From: Sphagnum compactum
Taxonomy: Eukaryota; Bryophyta; Sphagnopsida; Sphagnales
Assembly (NCBI GenBank): GCA_965153455.1
Contig: OZ234498.1
Span: 2,480,001 to 2,544,000, forward strand
Reading direction: 5' to 3'
DNA length: 64,000 nucleotides
Below, in pieces: positions 1-12,203 of the stretch. The position numbers and the translations under genes are program-made. Positions within the stretch are counted from its first letter, which is position 1; every line of letters begins with the position of its first letter. The notes below the pieces were generated by a model. That model saw only the letters and a program-made list of their open reading frames with translations. It made no database searches and was not told where the DNA came from.

Positions 1-1929
1 ATATTTTATTTTGAATCCATATTAATTAGTTGTGGTGTATCTCTATTTTATTGTTTTTTTTCCTACAAAAAAATTTCTGTATTTTTAAAATTAATTCAAA
101 TTATCAAACTTCCATTGAAAATTGTAAAAATTTGCATTTATTGAGAAATTATGTGATACCTACTATTCAAGTAGATTAAATTGGTTCATGAAAATAATTA
201 GGCCCTCATAATCCTATGCTATGTTATTATTTACTTATTTATTTATTTATTCAGAGAACTCATAAATGTGTGCCTATTTTCAAGTATATAAAAAATGTAT
301 AACCATTAAGCAATAGCTAATTTCAAAAAAAATCACCCATATATTTCAAAGTTTTCAATACCAACAACTCTTTTTTTTAAGTTTTCAAATTCTCCCTTTC
401 AAAATGTGAATAAATAAGTATATAAATATATAAATATAAATAAATAAGGAGAAGGCTTATCTGAGATTGGCCCCTTTATTTTCTTAGGTCTTGGGTTTGT
501 TGGCTCTCCTTGCGTGCAGGGGGAAAGACTAGGGGAGCTAACCCTACACCTAACCTAGGAGTTAAGATTTAGGGTTTAGTCTTATATCCTTATCATAATG
601 TGTCCTGTGCCACTGACCCAAGTGTGAACATGTCTATGTAATTGCTTCAAGTGTGAACAGGACTTCAGGATAGAGCCAAATGTGATATTTTATTTTATTT
701 TTAAAATTAATTTTCAGTGACAATAATTACTCAAAATTCAAGATCTCTCTCACTTTAGGTCAAAAATTTACTAAAAATCTTCTCCAAAAACTCTCACTCA
801 TCATGGACTTTCTAACACTACCAAGAGCTCACCTTAATTTCCCTAAAAACATTTAATTTTGATTTTGTTGGATTTTCTTTTTTTTTATAAATTTGTTCAT
901 ATGTTCATAGTCTTTTTCTTTTTTTTGTTTGGTTGATTTATTTCCTTTTGTTTCCTACTTTCTTCAACATAATTTTCAACTACACCAATTTTCTCCATTT
1001 CTTTGTTACCACTTCCTTGCTCCATTTTTCATTGTAACTAGTATGGCTTGTGTTGTTGATTAAATAATCTAATACTGAATGATAGGATTGTTTTGTTAAT
1101 TAATGTAACCAACTTCATGTACTTTTGTTGTTGCAATAGAATTTCAACCCTAAAACATTCTTTCATAGGTAGTTAGTTAATTCCCTCTTACTCTTATTCC
1201 CTTCATATATAAGGTATTACCAAAGATGAGTGAGTCACTTTTCCTAGTTTCAAAAATTCTCCAAAAACATTCCTCCCATTTTTACATTACAACAAAATCA
1301 CAAAATTTCACATTTGCCAATATCAAAACAATTTGCTATCCTTGCTTGCAAAATTCACAAGCAAGCCATTTTACAACTTTGCAAATAATGGGTCATGGTC
1401 GTCTTATTCCTCCACCTCATCTTTCAACTTCTACTGCAACAACATCGGTCTCCTGCAGTTTCCTTCTGAATAGCAATTTCCTCCTCACCCATGCTACTAC
1501 TGGCAATGGCCTGCAGTGTGAAGAGCATTAGGAAGAAGAAGAAGTAGGTCCTCTTTCTTGCACATTTTGCGAACCCCCCAAACACAATCTTCTCTCAACA
1601 AATTCTATAAGTATGGTTTCATTTTGAGCTTTCTCAAAATGCAATTGGAACCACCACTCTGACTGAGTATTCCCCTGCTGGCAGCAATTGCACTGTCCTG
1701 TAGTAGCCCAATCTGACTTGCTTTACCCTAGTGCTAGTCCTTCGCAGAAATTCTATCCCCATAGATCGATCTAGAAGATGTAGTTTGCATTCAACAACAA
1801 GAAGCTTTAAACTACTATGAAATTGAGACTCACTGCAATTGTGGCGCGTTTTCATGCTCAGGCAAGTAACTCATGCTGCTATAATCGCATAAGTTTGCAG
1901 AGTCGATAAAATTTAGCATTATTGATCCA
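1..1929. other. AT-rich spacer, no gene seen
   Basis: The stretch is AT-rich with homopolymer and short TTTA/AAAT runs. No open frame here has the composition or motifs of a protein family I know. A 101-codon frame at 1226-1531 begins with ATG but is serine/threonine-rich and looks accidental. The last few hundred bases before 1930 probably include the 3' untranslated region of the gene on the minus strand. Confidence 0.6.
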
Positions 1930-2946
1930 TTACACTTCCTCCAGTTCAGCATCCAATGCCGCCAAAGAAATAGGGCCTTTGAGAGGCGTGTACACTTCCA
2001 AATAGCCATCCAAATGGTCTGAGAGCGTATACCGGTCGATGCTTTCGTTGTGATATGCTTTGCACACAAAGTAGAGCACAGTTTGTGCCAGGATTCCTAC
2101 CAGGGTCACCCCTGTCCACAACACTAAGAGAGAAAACCCTAGAATGACCCTTCCTGCCACACTGTCCAAATGATGGGTTGGGCTCACGACACCAATCTGA
2201 AAGAAGCTTAAAATCGTGACTGTACAAGCTATGTATATCAAGAAGAGACAAAAGCCGATGAGATTCTTCCCTTGCATCAGATGGTAGCTTTTTCTCAAAG
2301 CTTGCAGCCCGGTGCTATCTTCCAGCACAGATATCACACTTGCAAGATGCCATAGCAAGTTGAGATAGACCAGGATCGTGTAGAAAGCCACAGCTAGCGG
2401 TATGAGAATGGGAAGCATGGTCACACCTATTGTTTTCTGAAGGAGCAGGAACAGGAAAAAAAGGATTGCGAATGAGATATTGTAGCAAAGAATCACCAAC
2501 TGTGCCCATAGAAATGTGATGACCAATCTCTTCCACACTTTTGGAACCACGCTGATGACCTTGAAATAGGACAACCCCTTCCCCGTGTAGATGCTTGCAA
2601 CGCTGTAGACTATGGCTGCAGTCGAGAGCAGCGAGAAGGCGAGCACGAAGATGACGTACAGAAGTGTCAGGATCCCGAGGCCCACCACTTCCCTGTCCAG
2701 AACCTTCTCCGTGTCTGCTGCAGCTGGGGTGCCTTCTTCTTGTGAGACTAGATTCTCGTTTCGGAAGATCTTTTCTTGCAGGCGATCGGAGATGAGATAG
2801 TGGGAGAAGATCACGATTCCTAAAGGAAGTACCAATGTGAAGGCTAGCGACATGAGGAGCCGCGTGTACGTGCGCAATATCTTGAAAGCCTCTTTGCAAA
2901 TGCCTCCTATTCCTAGAGAATGCATCACTTCTGGTTCGCCCTCCAT
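1930..2946 (-). CDS. plant six-span membrane protein, function unknown
   Basis: Intronless frame of 338 residues. The frame stays open upstream to 3057, but the ATG at 2946 (protein start MEGEPEVMHS) is the first in-frame ATG, so it is taken as the start. About six hydrophobic segments are visible, near residues 29-52, 88-118, 140-168, 176-206, 232-256 and 270-298. A charged loop rich in Glu and Ala lies between the first two. The C-terminal block VLYFVCKAYHNESID followed by LSDHL and a TPLKG-like motif resembles the end of a family of uncharacterised plant transmembrane proteins (Arabidopsis At1g26650/At1g69430 type, from memory). No catalytic motif is visible. The location is probably an endomembrane or the plasma membrane. 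The 3' neighbour is spacer; the upstream side holds purine/pyrimidine-rich leader DNA. I am confident it is a real gene and unsure of its role. Confidence 0.85.
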   Translation of the reverse strand: MEGEPEVMHSLGIGGICKEAFKILRTYTRLLMSLAFTLVLPLGIVIFSHYLISDRLQEKIFRNENLVSQEEGTPAAADTEKVLDREVVGLGILTLLYVIFVLAFSLLSTAAIVYSVASIYTGKGLSYFKVISVVPKVWKRLVITFLWAQLVILCYNISFAILFFLFLLLQKTIGVTMLPILIPLAVAFYTILVYLNLLWHLASVISVLEDSTGLQALRKSYHLMQGKNLIGFCLFLIYIACTVTILSFFQIGVVSPTHHLDSVAGRVILGFSLLVLWTGVTLVGILAQTVLYFVCKAYHNESIDRYTLSDHLDGYLEVYTPLKGPISLAALDAELEEV

Positions 2947-3998
2947 CTTTCTGTGCTCTAGTAATACTATTGTTGTTGCTTCTCCTTCTTCTCCTTCAGC
3001 CGAGTTTCTTCCTTCCGTCCTCCTCCTCCACTTTCCTGTTCTAAACTCCTTGCACACCTTCCGAATCCCAGCCCTTGTCTCCGGCTATGACTGGATCTCT
3101 ATCTCCCGAACCTCAAACTATCTGCAACTCAAACCGATCCTCTTCAAAGCGCAAAACAAGCACAAGGTTTGGTCCACAAAAGGATAGAAAGCTTTGCGTC
3201 ATCTCTCAAGCTCCAAGAGCTACTTCAGAACTAAGAAAAACATCAAACCGTCCTCAAGAGCTGCTGCTGCTGCTGCTGGTTCTATTGTACAAATCCGATG
3301 CAGAAGAAAAACACAAAAACCAAAGAAAAACCTTCATCGAGAGCTGCTGCTGATGCTGTTGTGCAAATCCGTCGCAGGAAAAAAAAAAAAAAAAAACACG
3401 AAAACAAAAGAAAAACTTTCCTCAAGAGCTGTTGCTGGTGCTGTTATACCAATCCTTTTAAGGAAGGGGAAAAAAAAAACAAACAAAAAACACCGAGATA
3501 ATGCTAACAAAAACGAGGACAAAGAATCAAACTCCGAAAGCAAAAAAGACCCCAAAACAAAACAAATAAATAAAATAACAAGAAAAATTCTCTGATGACA
3601 GATGATAAGGAAGTGCGATACAAACAAAAGAGGAAAAACAATCAAGAACTATTCTACATCACTTACTTACCTCTCATTCAAATGAAGAAATGCGACAATG
3701 ATTTGCGATGATGATGATGATGAGGAGACGTTCACAGCGGAAGATTCAAAAAATCCGTCTCTCTTTTCTCTTCTCTCCCCTCGTTTCTCTTCACCGTTTT
3801 GTGCAAACATTCCTGTTTTCTTCCCCGTTGGTTTCCGACGGACAAGCCTGCTTTCATAAACTCCTGCATTGCATTTTGCACGATCGCACTTCCTTGTTTT
3901 CTCGCACACCGAAGAGACAATGTCTGTGCGCACGTATGTGTGTATGTCTCTCGACTCGGCTCGACTCGACTCTTTCCGTCTTTGTCTCTCTCGCTCGC

Positions 3999-4042
<44 letters not shown>

Positions 4043-4145
4043 TCCTTCGCGTCGCAGAGAGGAAGCGTTTGGGACCAAAGCACAGTGTGTCCCAAAAGCA
4101 ACGACGACGCCAAAAGGACAGCGGGTTCAAATTATTATTAGATAG
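2947..4145 (-). promoter_or_regulatory. 5' leader and probable promoter of the membrane-protein gene
   Basis: The gene reads right to left, so this interval is its upstream side. It is less AT-rich than the flanks and carries CTG, A-rich and TC-rich simple repeats. Plant core promoters and leaders often hold such (CT/GA)n tracts. No clear TATA box or start site could be fixed, so the extent is an inference from position and composition. Confidence 0.35.
3991..4038. repeat. (TCGC)5-(TC)14 compound microsatellite
   Basis: Five TCGC units run directly into about fourteen TC units. It lies about 1.05 kb upstream of the ATG of the membrane-protein gene. On that gene's sense strand it reads as (GA)n, a common plant promoter element. 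It also creates arginine/glutamate- or serine/leucine-rich spurious reading frames on both strands. Confidence 0.9.
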
Positions 4146-4299
4146 GGGGGGGGGGAGGGGGGGTTCCCAACGCGTTTTGATTGGCTACTTGCCAACAACT
4201 CTTTTGCTGATTGGTCGATTTGGAAAAAGAAATTTTCCTTTTTGTTTTTTTCCCTGGGGGCAATAACCAACAAACCTAGGTACCTATCTGATTGTCATC

Positions 4300-4660
4300 T
4301 ATTTCCTTCCATCCGTAAGCCTATTGCGCCAAATCTGGCTATTAACAAAATATGAAAAGGGAAAAACAAATTTAACGTTAGTACTTGCATATTTACCTCA
4401 ACGACCATCCGTAAGCCTATTGCGCCAAATTAGGCTATTAAAAAAATTTAAAAGGGAAAAAAATTTAAACCTCCTTAGATGTTAGTACTTGCTTATTTTT
4501 GGCTACCTACTTCAACCATGCATAGAAGAAATCTGGCAAAACAAATTTGATGTTTTAGAATCTTTTGGCAATTTTTTTGGCGATTTTTAAAAATAATTAT
4601 CGTTGAATTTGTGACCAAAATAAACTCCAAAAATTCAGCAACAGTGCAAAATTTAAACTG
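4300..4660 (+). repeat. dispersed repeat tail (family R1), with internal tandem duplication
   Basis: A block starting CCATCCGTAAGCCTATTGCG occurs at 4309 and again at 4405, giving a 96-bp tandem duplication. The following sequence (GGCTACCTACTTCAACC, a TTTGGCAA-rich part, then a GTTGAATTTGTGACC part near 4600) runs parallel to the end of the long repeat at 51.2-51.4 kb. It is therefore a diverged partial copy of the same family. No coding capacity is seen. Confidence 0.55.
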
Positions 4661-7600
4661 GTTTTGTTTCCATTTTCTTTTCTTTTCTTTTTTCTTTTTT
4701 ACCATTCTTTTCTTTTTTTCCTTTAAATAAAAATGGGTGTGGTGTTTGGGGGTGGGGGAGGACAATAATAATGACTAAACCAATTTTTTAATTCTTTTTA
4801 TCTTAATTTCAATAAGTATTTTGGCAAAATAAAATTCTTGACAACTATGGTTTTTTTATGTTTTTCTTTTTGCCTTAAATCAATATTAGGACTTTCTTCA
4901 CAAATAAGGTTTTTTTCCGGGGCCTAAAATTCAATATTAGGTGAATGTTATGGGCGCATTATTTCATACACTAGAATGTGCCAGACCAATCCGATTCCGG
5001 TACGTAACTAAGCTGGAACATTCCATCTCCATGATGACATTCTAAGCTATTAATTGATACCAAATTTATCTCAAATGGACCAATACAAAAATTACATTCT
5101 AGTATTTAATTTTGCCTATGGAAGTCATGAAAAGGTTCCAAATGCAATGACTAGGCAATTAGGGTTTCCAATTCCTTGACTTATGCAAAACATTGGCATT
5201 CCTCCCATCCCCCAAAATAACAATCTATTTTGCTCTTTGAATTGGCCAAAATTAGGGTTCCAAAAATCCATTTTGCTAATTGAATCAACCAAAATTTTGG
5301 GTGACGTAGGAGAGATTGATTAATGTAGGCCAAAATGATACATGATTTTTGTGAAGTAAGGTCATCTTGCCCTAATGGCCAACCTCATCTAGTCAAGGGA
5401 ACTAGGTATTGGAAATCATTCATATAGTTGGGGTTGGTTGCTATGAATCATGATCTATGAAGAGCAATCAATCATGGAGTGTGTTTCAAAACAAAAAACC
5501 AATACTCAAATCATAAAAGAAAAGTGGACCCAAACTTATTGCACTTTCATGTGGAGGACTAGAAAGAAGCTCCTTGTGTTGTTGTCAACCCAAAAGTAGT
5601 ACATATCAATGTTGAGAATCTCATGTATTGTCACCCATCTCAATACTATTCTCATCAAAATGGGTTCGACTTCAAAGTTCCTATGGAACCTTTGCTTAAA
5701 TCAATTTTCAAAGATCAAAACCACCATAAAACACTATAACTTTTGCTATATATCTTTAAAAATTGTAAGATAATAAACATGAAAAAAAATTATAACTTTT
5801 TTGATAATACCAAAAATGGAGCAAGGACCTTGAAGGATGGAAGAGTTGTGGCATCTAAAACAAACAAACAAACACCTTATCTACAACATCATCTTCTTCT
5901 CTTTTTAAGGGTGTTTACATAAGGCCCCCTTTAACACTATGCTTTACACTGTTATGGTGAGGGATTCTGACCATGGAAATGTTGAGAGCCCTCAAAATAC
6001 ATTTAAAGGTTGTCTTATTTAAAATTTCAAAAATCATTTATGTGTGGGCTTCGATTGGGAAATGTAATGTAAAGTTATAAAAAGCTTTGTTGAAGTTCCT
6101 TAACATATTACATTTGAACCAAACGTTGTTTTTTGGGTTCCTGATTTAATGGACTTTTGCACCAAGCCCGCCTAAAATACATGGGCTTGACATGAAGTTC
6201 ATTAGACCATGAAATATTATCCAAAGTACATTTAATGTTTTTTTCATCCATCAATTTTTTGTTCTTTTAGGCCTTCAACCTAAATGAACTTGTATTTTGT
6301 CATGTTTTTTATTTCAACAAAACAAAGATTTTCAATTATAATGGTCATGGACTTTCAAGATCTAGTGTAAAGGGGCTTAATTGTGTGAATGAACATGTTA
6401 TTATATGCACAAATTTTAAGTTTCAATAGTCTCCTTGTATTGAGTTTCATTTTGGACAATTTTGATAGAAGTTTCAGGCATGGAAGTTCTTGTTAAATCA
6501 AGAAATTCATCATCATCAATCTTTTTTTGTGATGTGATATGTTTTGAAAAATATCCCAATTTCTTTCATTATTACAGTTCAATTCTAGTGAAAGCATATT
6601 CTCAAACAATTCTTTGACAATAATTAACAAAAAAATGTCAAAGAAACATTCATTTTCAACTAGGACAAAACTATGGTTAAGAATATCTAGTGTGTTTGAT
6701 AAATACATTCCTTTCATATTTAAAACATACTTTTGTGCAAAAACAAATTATTTGGTGCAAGAAATGAAAATGTCAACATCATGATACAATTAAAACCAAA
6801 TGTATGCAAGAAATGTGTAACACAATTCTGAAATTTCAAATTACATTGGAACATTTTTTATTCAATTTTTTTCTTGAAATCTAATTATTCAACAACTTAA
6901 TATATGTGGAATATGTATATATACACACCCACAACAATTCAAACTAAAAGTCCAAATCAATATATTGATTTTGATTTAATTTTCAAAAATAAGGATAGAA
7001 AATATATTACATTTTCAATGTTCAATATCTTACTCATATCTACATGGTTCAATCAATGATTACATTTATTATTTTCAGATTTGTGTTGAAATTCCTATAA
7101 ATTTTTAAATGATGTAGTTTTTTTTTAAATAATAAGAAAAGCAAATGCATTCACCATTGTTGTTTAAGTATTTCAAATTGTTTCCATCTCAACTCGGGAA
7201 TGTCTAAAAGGTTAATCAAAATGTTTTTAACATGTGCACAAATTTATCCAAGCTAATAATTCATAAAAACCAAAACTTCAAAACATTTTGATAAAAAATA
7301 CAAACCTAACATGTTAAATATTTTACGATATCAAATTACATTGAATTTTGAATTAATGTACAATATGTCATAAATGTTGCCAAAGGTTTAACCATTTTAC
7401 AATTATTCATGTCTACCACACATATGTACAATGTTGCACCATTCCATCATTAAGTTGTACAATATGAAAAACTAAGGTCTAACCCAACTTCATCATATAT
7501 ATAAACAAAAAACTATGTCATAGGCAACCATAAAAATCTTGGATACCATATGTTCCATATGAATATTATCACCACCCAACTTCACTTTATACATATGTGC

Positions 7601-7880
7601 CTTAGACACAAAGCCTTCCAACATGGAAGGTTTTTCATTCAATTAATCCAACAACAAAAATAATACTTGAATGGAAAAATGAAAATTTAAATTGAACAAA
7701 ATTTACAAGTATAGGGTAAAGCATTAGGACTAGAGTTTTATGGAAGTAAAGGACCTTAAAACAAGCCAGAAGTGTTTCAAATTTCCATAAAGTTTCAATC
7801 TATGAACTTTATACAATGTAAATACATAGCCATGGATGAAAAATAAATAGTCCTATACATGTATGGGTGTAAGGTGATGA

Positions 7881-7980
7881 AAGTAGTGGGCAAGAAAGAC
7901 AAAGCCATGTAAATTTAATAGTAAAAAGGTAGCAAAAGTAGTGAGCAACAGGACAAAGCCATGCAAATTTAATAGCAATA
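7881..7980. repeat. two-copy tandem duplication, period about 55 bp
   Basis: The pattern AAGTAGTG, then a GACAAAGCCATG core, then AAATTTAATAG appears at 7881 and again from 7936 with a few substitutions. It is probably a local slippage duplication with no visible function. Confidence 0.7.
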
Positions 7981-9913
7981 AACTAATAGAAACAAATGTA
8001 AGGCCAACAAGTAAGGAAAAAAAACGCTTGGTGGGAAGGAAGGGAATTTTTTTGGGGGCAATACCTGGTAAAAAAAAATCAAAATCATAATTTCCCTTTT
8101 ACATTCTAGGAAAGAAATTCACTAAATAAAGTCTACTTATTATAACTTTGAAAAAATAATAAACAATGGATAACTTGACAAATTGCAAGATTAAGTATTA
8201 TATTACGAAGTGAAAAATAATTTAATAAACTAGACCACACAACTTCACTTCACTTGTCTTTACACAAGATTAAATTACATAAGTGAAACAAAAAAATCAT
8301 TTAGTTATTAAAGTATTTGACATTATTAATGTTTCAAGTAATCATGACTTATTTCGTTCACTTTGAGTTTGTTTGTTCCATGTACGAAGTAAAAGGAAGG
8401 GAATTCCATAACATTTGAAATAAACAAAGGAAATTTCAAACTTTTTTTCTTTTCCAATAAGATAATCGAAACAAATCAAAATTTATGCATGCATTTGAAA
8501 TGTACAAGAATTGTCTATTTGTAAGCATGTCGATGGATGAAGCTCATTTTTTTGTTTTTTAGTCATCTCAAATATGTTTGATCGCTAAAAACCACAAATT
8601 CCTATGAAAGAGGTGTTTGCAATCAATTGAATGGTTCTTTTATCTTTTCAAAGTTAATGACCTTGTTTTCCATATCTCAATTCAAGTGTAGCAATGTAAT
8701 TGCACAAGTGTTTAATGCACGTTTGATTTTGAAAAATCTAGAACTCTTATTCAAATTTAGAATGGTTAAACACAATTTGGCCTTAAAGACCAAGTTTGAA
8801 AATGAGTATTGAGAGCTTGTTAAGAAGGAAAATGAACCAAAAAACATGTTTATGATGCAATTGAATTTAAAGCAAAATCAATTTTAAATCTTTTACATGT
8901 GAACTTATATCACCTAGTGCCAATTCCTTCCTTCTATACCTTGTGTCTCATTGTTTGACACATTTAATTAAGACCACAAGTTATAAGTTGTGGGTTTTTT
9001 CCAACTTCAAATTAAGATTTCAAAGTGACATTAAAATGGTTTAAATACGTTATTGAAATGTTGAAGTTAACAAATAAGCTTTAAAAAATAGGATTGATTG
9101 AGGTGACACAATTTTGAGCAAATGCTTTCACATTTTTTAATAGTAAAAAATTTATATTGTCAATTAGCATAAGTGCATATTAGTGTTGTTTGTGTATATG
9201 GTTTAAGAGTTACACTATGTGTACAACTAATATAAATACATTTACATGGTTTTTCATGGCCATGGAAAAATGTGTAACTTTTATTTGGAAGGGAGGGGGT
9301 TGCCAAAACAAAAAAAGAGTTTTGAGATGCACCGCAACCATTTAAATTAATTACCTAATATGAATCACAATAGGTACCCTAGCCCTTGTAAAAGCTTATG
9401 CCAAAAATGATGATGAAAAAAAATTAGGAATGAAAATTATTCTCAAACATGAAGGGGGGCAACATCACCCAAAAATGTGCACCCAATATATTCCTTAATA
9501 GCACCACAATTTGCCTCATATTGTAATACCTTGGTAGCTTCGATAGATTACTATCAAAAAATTAATATATTTTTAAGAATTTAATTTTGACAATTTAGTT
9601 TTGAGTGTGAAAATTTTGATAGGTACAAATTAAATATAATAAAACTACCTTCAGTATCAAAAGCTTTAGTTGTCTTCTTGATTGGAATGTTTTCATGAAC
9701 TTGTACTAAATTGGAATGTGAATATAAATTTTGAATTATTTAGCACAGTAAGCTAATTTTTTTGAAAATTTTGACAAAATTTAAAATAATTTAATTTGTG
9801 CCAAAATTACTAAGGTACTACAATTTCCTTTGCCTAAAAGTGTAGGCCTATATTGTATACAAGTATAGCTCTTTCAATAATATTATGTTGGTAGTAAAAG
9901 CTTTTATATAGGG

Positions 9914-9916
<3 letters not shown>

Positions 9917-9952
<36 letters not shown>
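9917..9952. repeat. (TA)18 microsatellite
   Basis: Uninterrupted TA dinucleotides. It is useful as a length-polymorphic marker; no regulatory role is evident. Confidence 0.95.
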
Positions 9953-9954
<2 letters not shown>

Positions 9955-12203
9955 TGAAGAGCTTATCAAGTGACCCATTGCAAAAAATCAATAGATGAAA
10001 TCTTTACTAATGATAATGAACTTGAGTATGAAAAATTATCAATCATGTATAATAGCCCTTTGTTCAATGACTCAAATTTAAAATTGTTCCATCAACTCCA
10101 TTGTGTTAAACTTAATAATATATCAAACATAAAAGGGCATCTTACCTTTGATGACAACATATGTGGAAAAAAAAGAGGAAATATATTCAATGTGTTTGTG
10201 AATTAATTTATGTTAAAGATCCCAAAAAGAAATAAAATGTATGTTTAGTTGAAATCTCATGAATGTTGTTTATGGTTAACAATTAGAATCGAACAATAAG
10301 TAAACAACATGCGTTATACTAGTGATTGCTTATTAGGTGAAACACTTGACTCACTAATCATGTGCATATGTTTAGTTTGACAAACAATGGAAACAAGCTT
10401 TTTATGCCAAAAAACTATTTATGTTATTTGCATATACAAAGGAATTCAATGTATTTAATGTTGATTAGTGCATGGTCTTAAAACTTTTGGATGACAAGAA
10501 ACCCATTTGTATTCTATTAAATAATGTGTAGTTACATACTACACCCTACTCTATACTTGTAAATTCTTAACACACAAAACATTTATATCAAATTTAATTG
10601 TCTATTGACGACCAAATAAGGTGTAAAAAACGATACAATTTAATTTGAAGATTGGCAAAAGTTCTAAAAAAAGGTTTTATTGAATTGGTTGAGATTAAAT
10701 TTCAACATGTTTAAATTTTTAATTCTTTCTAAACCTATTATGTTGGGACAAACATTTGCGCTATTTTTTGAATTTCTATATGAATTGTGATGGAATGAAA
10801 ATTTCTAAATTTGAAATTGTATTGGAATTTGAGACTTTTCTACATGATGCATGAAATTTAGTAACAATAAACAAACGTGACTTGAAAGCAATCATAAAAG
10901 GAGGGCAAACAAGAAAGGCAAAATGTGTGCACCAAGTAAGTGTCTCAATGTATATTCATTCATATATTTGTGGGTCCTTTTGTTATTGGCTAAAGTATTT
11001 TTTAAATTTCCTATGTGAAGCCACCCATCCCAATATTATTTTGATCAAATTTGGTCTTCATTTCCAATACGATATGAAACTTTGTTACACTTAATTTAAT
11101 TCAATTTTCAACAATAAAAATTATTCTAAATTAAAATAATTTCTTTCCATTGGTTCAAAAAATTTATAAAATAATAAATGTGCATATAATCTTGTTAAAA
11201 ACTTTGTGACGACACCAAAAGTGGAGGAACAAGGTGCCCTAGAATTTGAGAGAGGGTTATAGTGTGGTCACATTTAAACAAATAACCAAAACATCCATTT
11301 TAATGCCAATGACGACGATTCATCCAATTCGGTTTAGATAAGACAATTTTAAATTTCATAATTTGTAGTTATCATTTAGACATTTCCAAACTAGAATTTG
11401 TTTGCCTCATTCTCAAGTAAAGAGGCATAAATTGTGACTTTTTGAATATGTGTTATTTTTTTTTTCAACAACGTATTTGTAAGCAAAATTTTAATACCTT
11501 TTTCATAAATTTTTTTTTCATTTATTTTTTAATAAATTTGAATTGAATTCAATCGAATCTTAGTCCAATTGTTGAATTGAATTCAAATTTCATTCAATGT
11601 ATTTGAATTCAATTCAAATTTAAATCAATTTGCATGCAAGCTCATTCAATATTTTTAATCACAATGAAACTTAATTTTCTCAGTGAAATTATTTGATATT
11701 TAAAATTAATTTATTAGTTGATCGTCACTAATAATGCATAATAGTGTAAAGCTTAAGTATATAAAATGCTTATTACTTCCTTTTCAAAAAGATAGAGAAA
11801 AAAAATCTATGTCACTCCTAGTGTTTGTTTTCCATTTTATTTTATTTTTCAAAAAAAATTGGAAATTTTTGTAAATTTTTTTTATGTGGGTGTTTGGGAA
11901 AATTCACAAATTTCAGATATCACAAAATTGGGGGAAAATAAAATAAAATAAAATAAAATATAAAAAAAGGAGAAAGAAAATCAACTCTTTTTTTTTCTTC
12001 AATTCATTGTCACTTGAGCAGCGCAGAGCCCAAGTTAAAAATAAACCAAAGGGGAACAAAAGTGAGAACGAGGGGAACAGGCCAAGATAACAAGTGCCAT
12101 TGAAACCCTAATTCCAGGTCCTCAAATTTCCAGATGCAAGAAGAAGGGGGGAAGAAATTTGCGCACCTCATTTGAGATCTGGGGTAGCAGGCGGAAGGGG
12201 AGG

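Larger units (their letters stand above)
4661..12150. other. gene-poor AT-rich spacer
   Basis: About 7.5 kb of AT-rich DNA. The longest frames are under 80 codons, without recognisable motifs and with stop-rich flanks. It holds a TA microsatellite and a short tandem duplication (listed separately) and clustered GAATTGAATTC-type palindromic words near 11540-11620. I see no transposon coding remnant. Confidence 0.6.

Noticed and set aside
1226-1531. 101-codon frame with ATG
   Set aside because: Serine/threonine/asparagine-rich, no motif, no splice context; looks like chance in AT-rich DNA.
3194-4266. Overlapping long frames on both strands
   Set aside because: Produced by A-rich, CTG and TC/GA simple repeats; Lys-, Ser- or Arg/Glu-biased translations without family motifs.
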